The notes beneath the pieces are model-generated. The model was given only the letters and a program-made list of their open reading frames with translations, was not told the DNA's origin and made no database searches. A stretch of 5,145 bases of DNA from Candidatus Bathyarchaeota archaeon (GTDB taxonomy: Archaea > Thermoproteota > Bathyarchaeia > 40CM-2-53-6), in assembly GCA_005883695.1 (NCBI GenBank), contig VBBV01000139.1:1-5145 (forward strand). The letters are read 5' to 3'. A program made the position numbers and the translations under genes. This document shows positions 4,673 to 5,145 of this stretch, piece by piece (the stretch's first letter is position 1; every line of letters starts with the position of its first letter).

Positions 4673-5145
4673 CTACGGGACTAGACCAGGAGTCATGAGC
4701 CCGAGATACTGCTTGATCCCCTCAGCGGCACGATAGGACTGTGGACCAGCAACATGTGTTCCGGACGGAACGGTATCCCCTGAGGTGTTCGTAATCTCGC
4801 CAGCACCGAATATGTTGAAAGGTGTTTTCACTGTAGGCGACCAACATTGGTTCCATTTGTCCCACACCGACCAGGTCGGGTCCGTGCCAATTCGACATCC
4901 TCCCCTCAAGTGATGGCCCCACCAGTCATTGTGCACGGCTCCAGGCAATACCGTGTTGCTTACAGTGACGTTTGAGGCACCCATCGCCGTGAAGATATCC
5001 TTGACCTTGTTCGCGAGGTAGGTAGCCCCAACATACATGTTCGGTGTCCAGTCGTAGGTCAATCTGGCCAGCGGGTCGCCGTAGATGTCAGTGTAGTGCG
5101 GGTCTAGGTCGACATAATTATCTGTGGTCGGGAGGTCAGGGGCGA
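4673..5145 (-). CDS. GMC-family FAD-dependent oxidoreductase, C-terminal part (partial)
   Basis: The frame is open to the right edge, so the FAD-binding N-terminus is outside the window; 156 codons of the C-terminus are visible. The TTG at 5062 is internal, because coding continues upstream with DNYVDLDPHYTDIYGDP (visible residues 8-24), the typical strand before the last catalytic block. HHLRGGCRIGTDP at 77-89 carries the active-site histidine region, and FNIFGAGEITNTSGDT at 109-124 followed by GTHVAGPQSYRAAEGI at 128-143 closes the FAD fold, with His130 at the position of the second catalytic residue. Such enzymes oxidise alcohols or sugars (for example glucose or gluconate-type substrates) by hydride transfer to FAD. 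The substrate cannot be told from this part. Whether the missing N-terminus carries a signal is unknown. Same strand as the downstream trio, 34 bases apart. Confidence 0.9.
   Translation of the reverse strand, partial: APDLPTTDNYVDLDPHYTDIYGDPLARLTYDWTPNMYVGATYLANKVKDIFTAMGASNVTVSNTVLPGAVHNDWWGHHLRGGCRIGTDPTWSVWDKWNQCWSPTVKTPFNIFGAGEITNTSGDTVPSGTHVAGPQSYRAAEGIKQYLGLMTPGLVP

Noticed and set aside
4722..4922. Minus-strand 66-codon frame within the GMC oxidoreductase
   Set aside because: It lies in a shifted frame inside a strongly recognised coding region and has no motif of its own.
4673..5062. GMC fragment as a complete 129-residue protein starting at TTG 5062
   Set aside because: The same frame continues to the window edge with typical GMC sequence, so the TTG is an internal leucine codon and the gene is cut by the window.

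Overview
The window looks archaeal, probably from a Nitrososphaeria/Thaumarchaeota-type or related Thermoproteota lineage. The evidence is a group II (thermosome-family) chaperonin, a 2-oxoacid:ferredoxin oxidoreductase alpha subunit with the fused N-terminal gamma domain seen in archaeal enzymes, and two surface proteins anchored by a C-terminal membrane helix, one of them a blue-copper (cupredoxin) protein. The GMC oxidoreductase and the 2-oxoacid:ferredoxin oxidoreductase suggest an organism that oxidises organic carbon. The lineage is an inference from gene content; no rRNA or tRNA is present to fix it.

Layout. (1) Positions 1-450, minus strand: the start of the 2-oxoacid:ferredoxin oxidoreductase alpha gene, running off the left edge. 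Directly upstream (455-607, or to 611) lies a very small cysteine-rich reading frame whose last codons carry the Shine-Dalgarno of the oxidoreductase gene. (2) Positions 608-741: a divergent promoter region with TATA-like elements for both directions and a short inverted repeat. (3) Positions 742-1897, plus strand: two overlapping genes for secreted, membrane-anchored proteins, a beta-sandwich protein with a CxxC and several histidines, then a cupredoxin. A GC-rich hairpin followed by a T run sits at their junction. (4) Positions 1898-1931: a 34-base convergent gap with no clear terminator. (5) Positions 1932-5145, minus strand, transcribed from right to left: the 3' part of a GMC oxidoreductase (entering from the right edge), then after 34 bases a nucleotidyltransferase-fold protein, a divergent chaperonin and a DUF488 protein, the last three separated by only 6 and 7 bases.

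How the genes may work together. The plus-strand pair probably forms an extracytoplasmic copper or redox module. The minus-strand trio is the most unusual part. The chaperonin keeps the overall fold but has lost the aspartate expected for ATP hydrolysis and has altered nucleotide-binding motifs. The adjacent nucleotidyltransferase-like protein has lost the usual metal-binding acidic pair. Two apparently degenerate proteins in one tight operon suggest a repurposed complex rather than standard protein folding plus nucleotide transfer. No mobile element, CRISPR array, tRNA or rRNA was seen.
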